Assembly: GCF_964355755.1 (NCBI RefSeq)
Contig: NC_092671.1
Location: 37,219,304-37,279,303, forward strand
Source of the DNA: Antedon mediterranea
Taxonomy: Eukaryota; Echinodermata; Crinoidea; Comatulida; Antedonidae
Reading direction: 5' to 3'
DNA: 60,000 bases
Below, in pieces: positions 59,052 through 60,000 of the stretch. The stretch's first letter is position 1. Each line of letters opens with the position of its first letter. Position numbers and translations under genes: made by a program. The notes under the pieces were generated by a model, which saw only the letters and a list, made by a program, of their open reading frames with translations, searched no databases and was not told where the DNA came from.

Positions 59052-60000
59052 CTGTAAAATACAATATTTTTTTCAGTTAGTGTATACTATAAGATGTATT
59101 CCAGAAGGAAGGTAAGAGTGTGAGGATGATCAACATAACCCTATTGTTGGCTTTGAATGGATGGTTTAGGAAATAAAATAGAAAAATGGTTTAAAAATTT
59201 CTACTATTAAAAAGAAGAGCAACCAACATAAAGTACGGTAACGGTATCCTCTGTCAATTTACGAAAACAAAAATTTAAAACCATCATCGCTATAATAATA
59301 CAAAGATCAACAAATATATAATAATCAATGTTTATGAGTTAAATTGGGTAATTTTTAATGATTTTAAAAATTGAGGCGGAGCCAAGATGATTCTGTCACG
59401 AATACAACATTCGTTATTTGCTTTATAGTCGTCACACATTGTTTGACAACTTTTATTCAATTTCATGTATTGTAAATGGCGACACCACGCAGTAGATATC
59501 AAGTCGGATGTCACAAATATAACCCAACCTATCGTATCGAATACAACAATCGTATAAAAATGTTTACACATAGCTAAGAATAGTGGCCTACAATAGTAGG
59601 GCCTACCTTCAATCGTTAAAATGAGAAAAAATAATACATGGCTGGATACAAATTATATTCCATATAGGTTTTAATACAAATTGTATATAGAACCTTATTT
59701 TTATTATAGAAAAAGTTATTCCTTACTTTGAAAGTGTTGTAAACTATAAATATTCAGACGGACCTTCTACTTGTGTTCCTGTTGTCTGTTGTGTATTAGC
59801 CAATGTACCTTCTGGCCTTCAAATATTGTTATTGAACGTTCTTTCATCTAGTAGACTGGAGATGTGAACCGTCTACTTGTGTTCAGTTGAATGTGTGTAG
59901 GCGTAGGTTATTCTCTGCTGTTAAGGGTGTATTGCACAATTCAAGGTACCAAGTTCACTGAAAAGTACACATATCTTGATAATATAACATTTGTATTTAG
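59052..60000. repeat. Upstream block of TRIM gene 3, near-identical to 15,099-16,050
   Basis: It matches module 1 almost base for base, including the candidate 5'UTR intron, the cggagccaagatgattctgt stretch and the block ending tgataatataacatttgtat. The match runs off the window edge. Confidence 0.9.

Overview
The window looks like AT-rich genomic DNA of an invertebrate deuterostome, most likely an echinoderm. The evidence is: three RING/B-box/filamin/NHL TRIM genes (a class expanded in echinoderms and amphioxus), a CR1/L2-type retrotransposon with an N-terminal 2A motif (a combination known from sea urchins), clusters of the motif aggcctag, and spliceosomal signals. The species call is inference. 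No prokaryotic features are present.

The backbone is a segmental module repeated along the + strand. Each module holds, left to right, a 48-bp minisatellite, a TRIM-NHL gene on the minus strand, its probable 5'UTR intron and upstream DNA, a site for a 50/54-bp repeat, and a site for a 42-bp repeat. Module 0 is cut by the window start (1-11,880). Modules 1 (11,880-about 24,250), 2 (about 24,250-52,860) and 3 (52,860-60,000) carry TRIM genes at 12,930-15,098, 25,963-28,131 and 56,883-59,051. All three are intact, 722 codons long, and differ most in the NHL propeller. Each minisatellite is at one or a few units in most modules and has exploded in only one: about 27 copies of the 50/54-bp unit in module 0, about 136 copies of the 42-bp unit between TRIM genes 1 and 2, and exactly 40 copies of the 48-bp unit beside TRIM gene 3.

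Mobile DNA fills most of the rest. A CR1/L2-like element (988-4,479) sits inside the 50/54-bp array and is broken by a single in-frame stop. Module 0 also holds a Mutator-like non-autonomous transposon with a perfect 10-bp target duplication, a hAT-like MITE joined to a LINE 3' end, tRNA-derived SINEs, and a MITE family with gctctgtctacactatcaa-type ends.

The most striking structure is 29,491-51,161: three copies (E1, E2, E3) of a 7.2-kb element that is a near-complete palindrome, with arms of about 3.5 kb around a 183-184 bp loop. Each copy has TATGGCAAGCC termini and its own 6-bp target duplication. The junctions show that E2 jumped, in the opposite orientation, into the extreme left end of E3, and that E3 had inserted into a T-rich retro-insert that itself has a 12-bp target duplication. 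No transposase is visible. E1-E3 make up about 36% of the window and are the best candidate for something undescribed.

Apart from the TRIM genes and the decayed retrotransposon, coding evidence is thin: two phase-compatible exon-like pieces on either side of the 42-bp array and one decayed minus-strand fragment near 8 kb. Long open frames inside the tandem arrays are artefacts of repeat units divisible by three.
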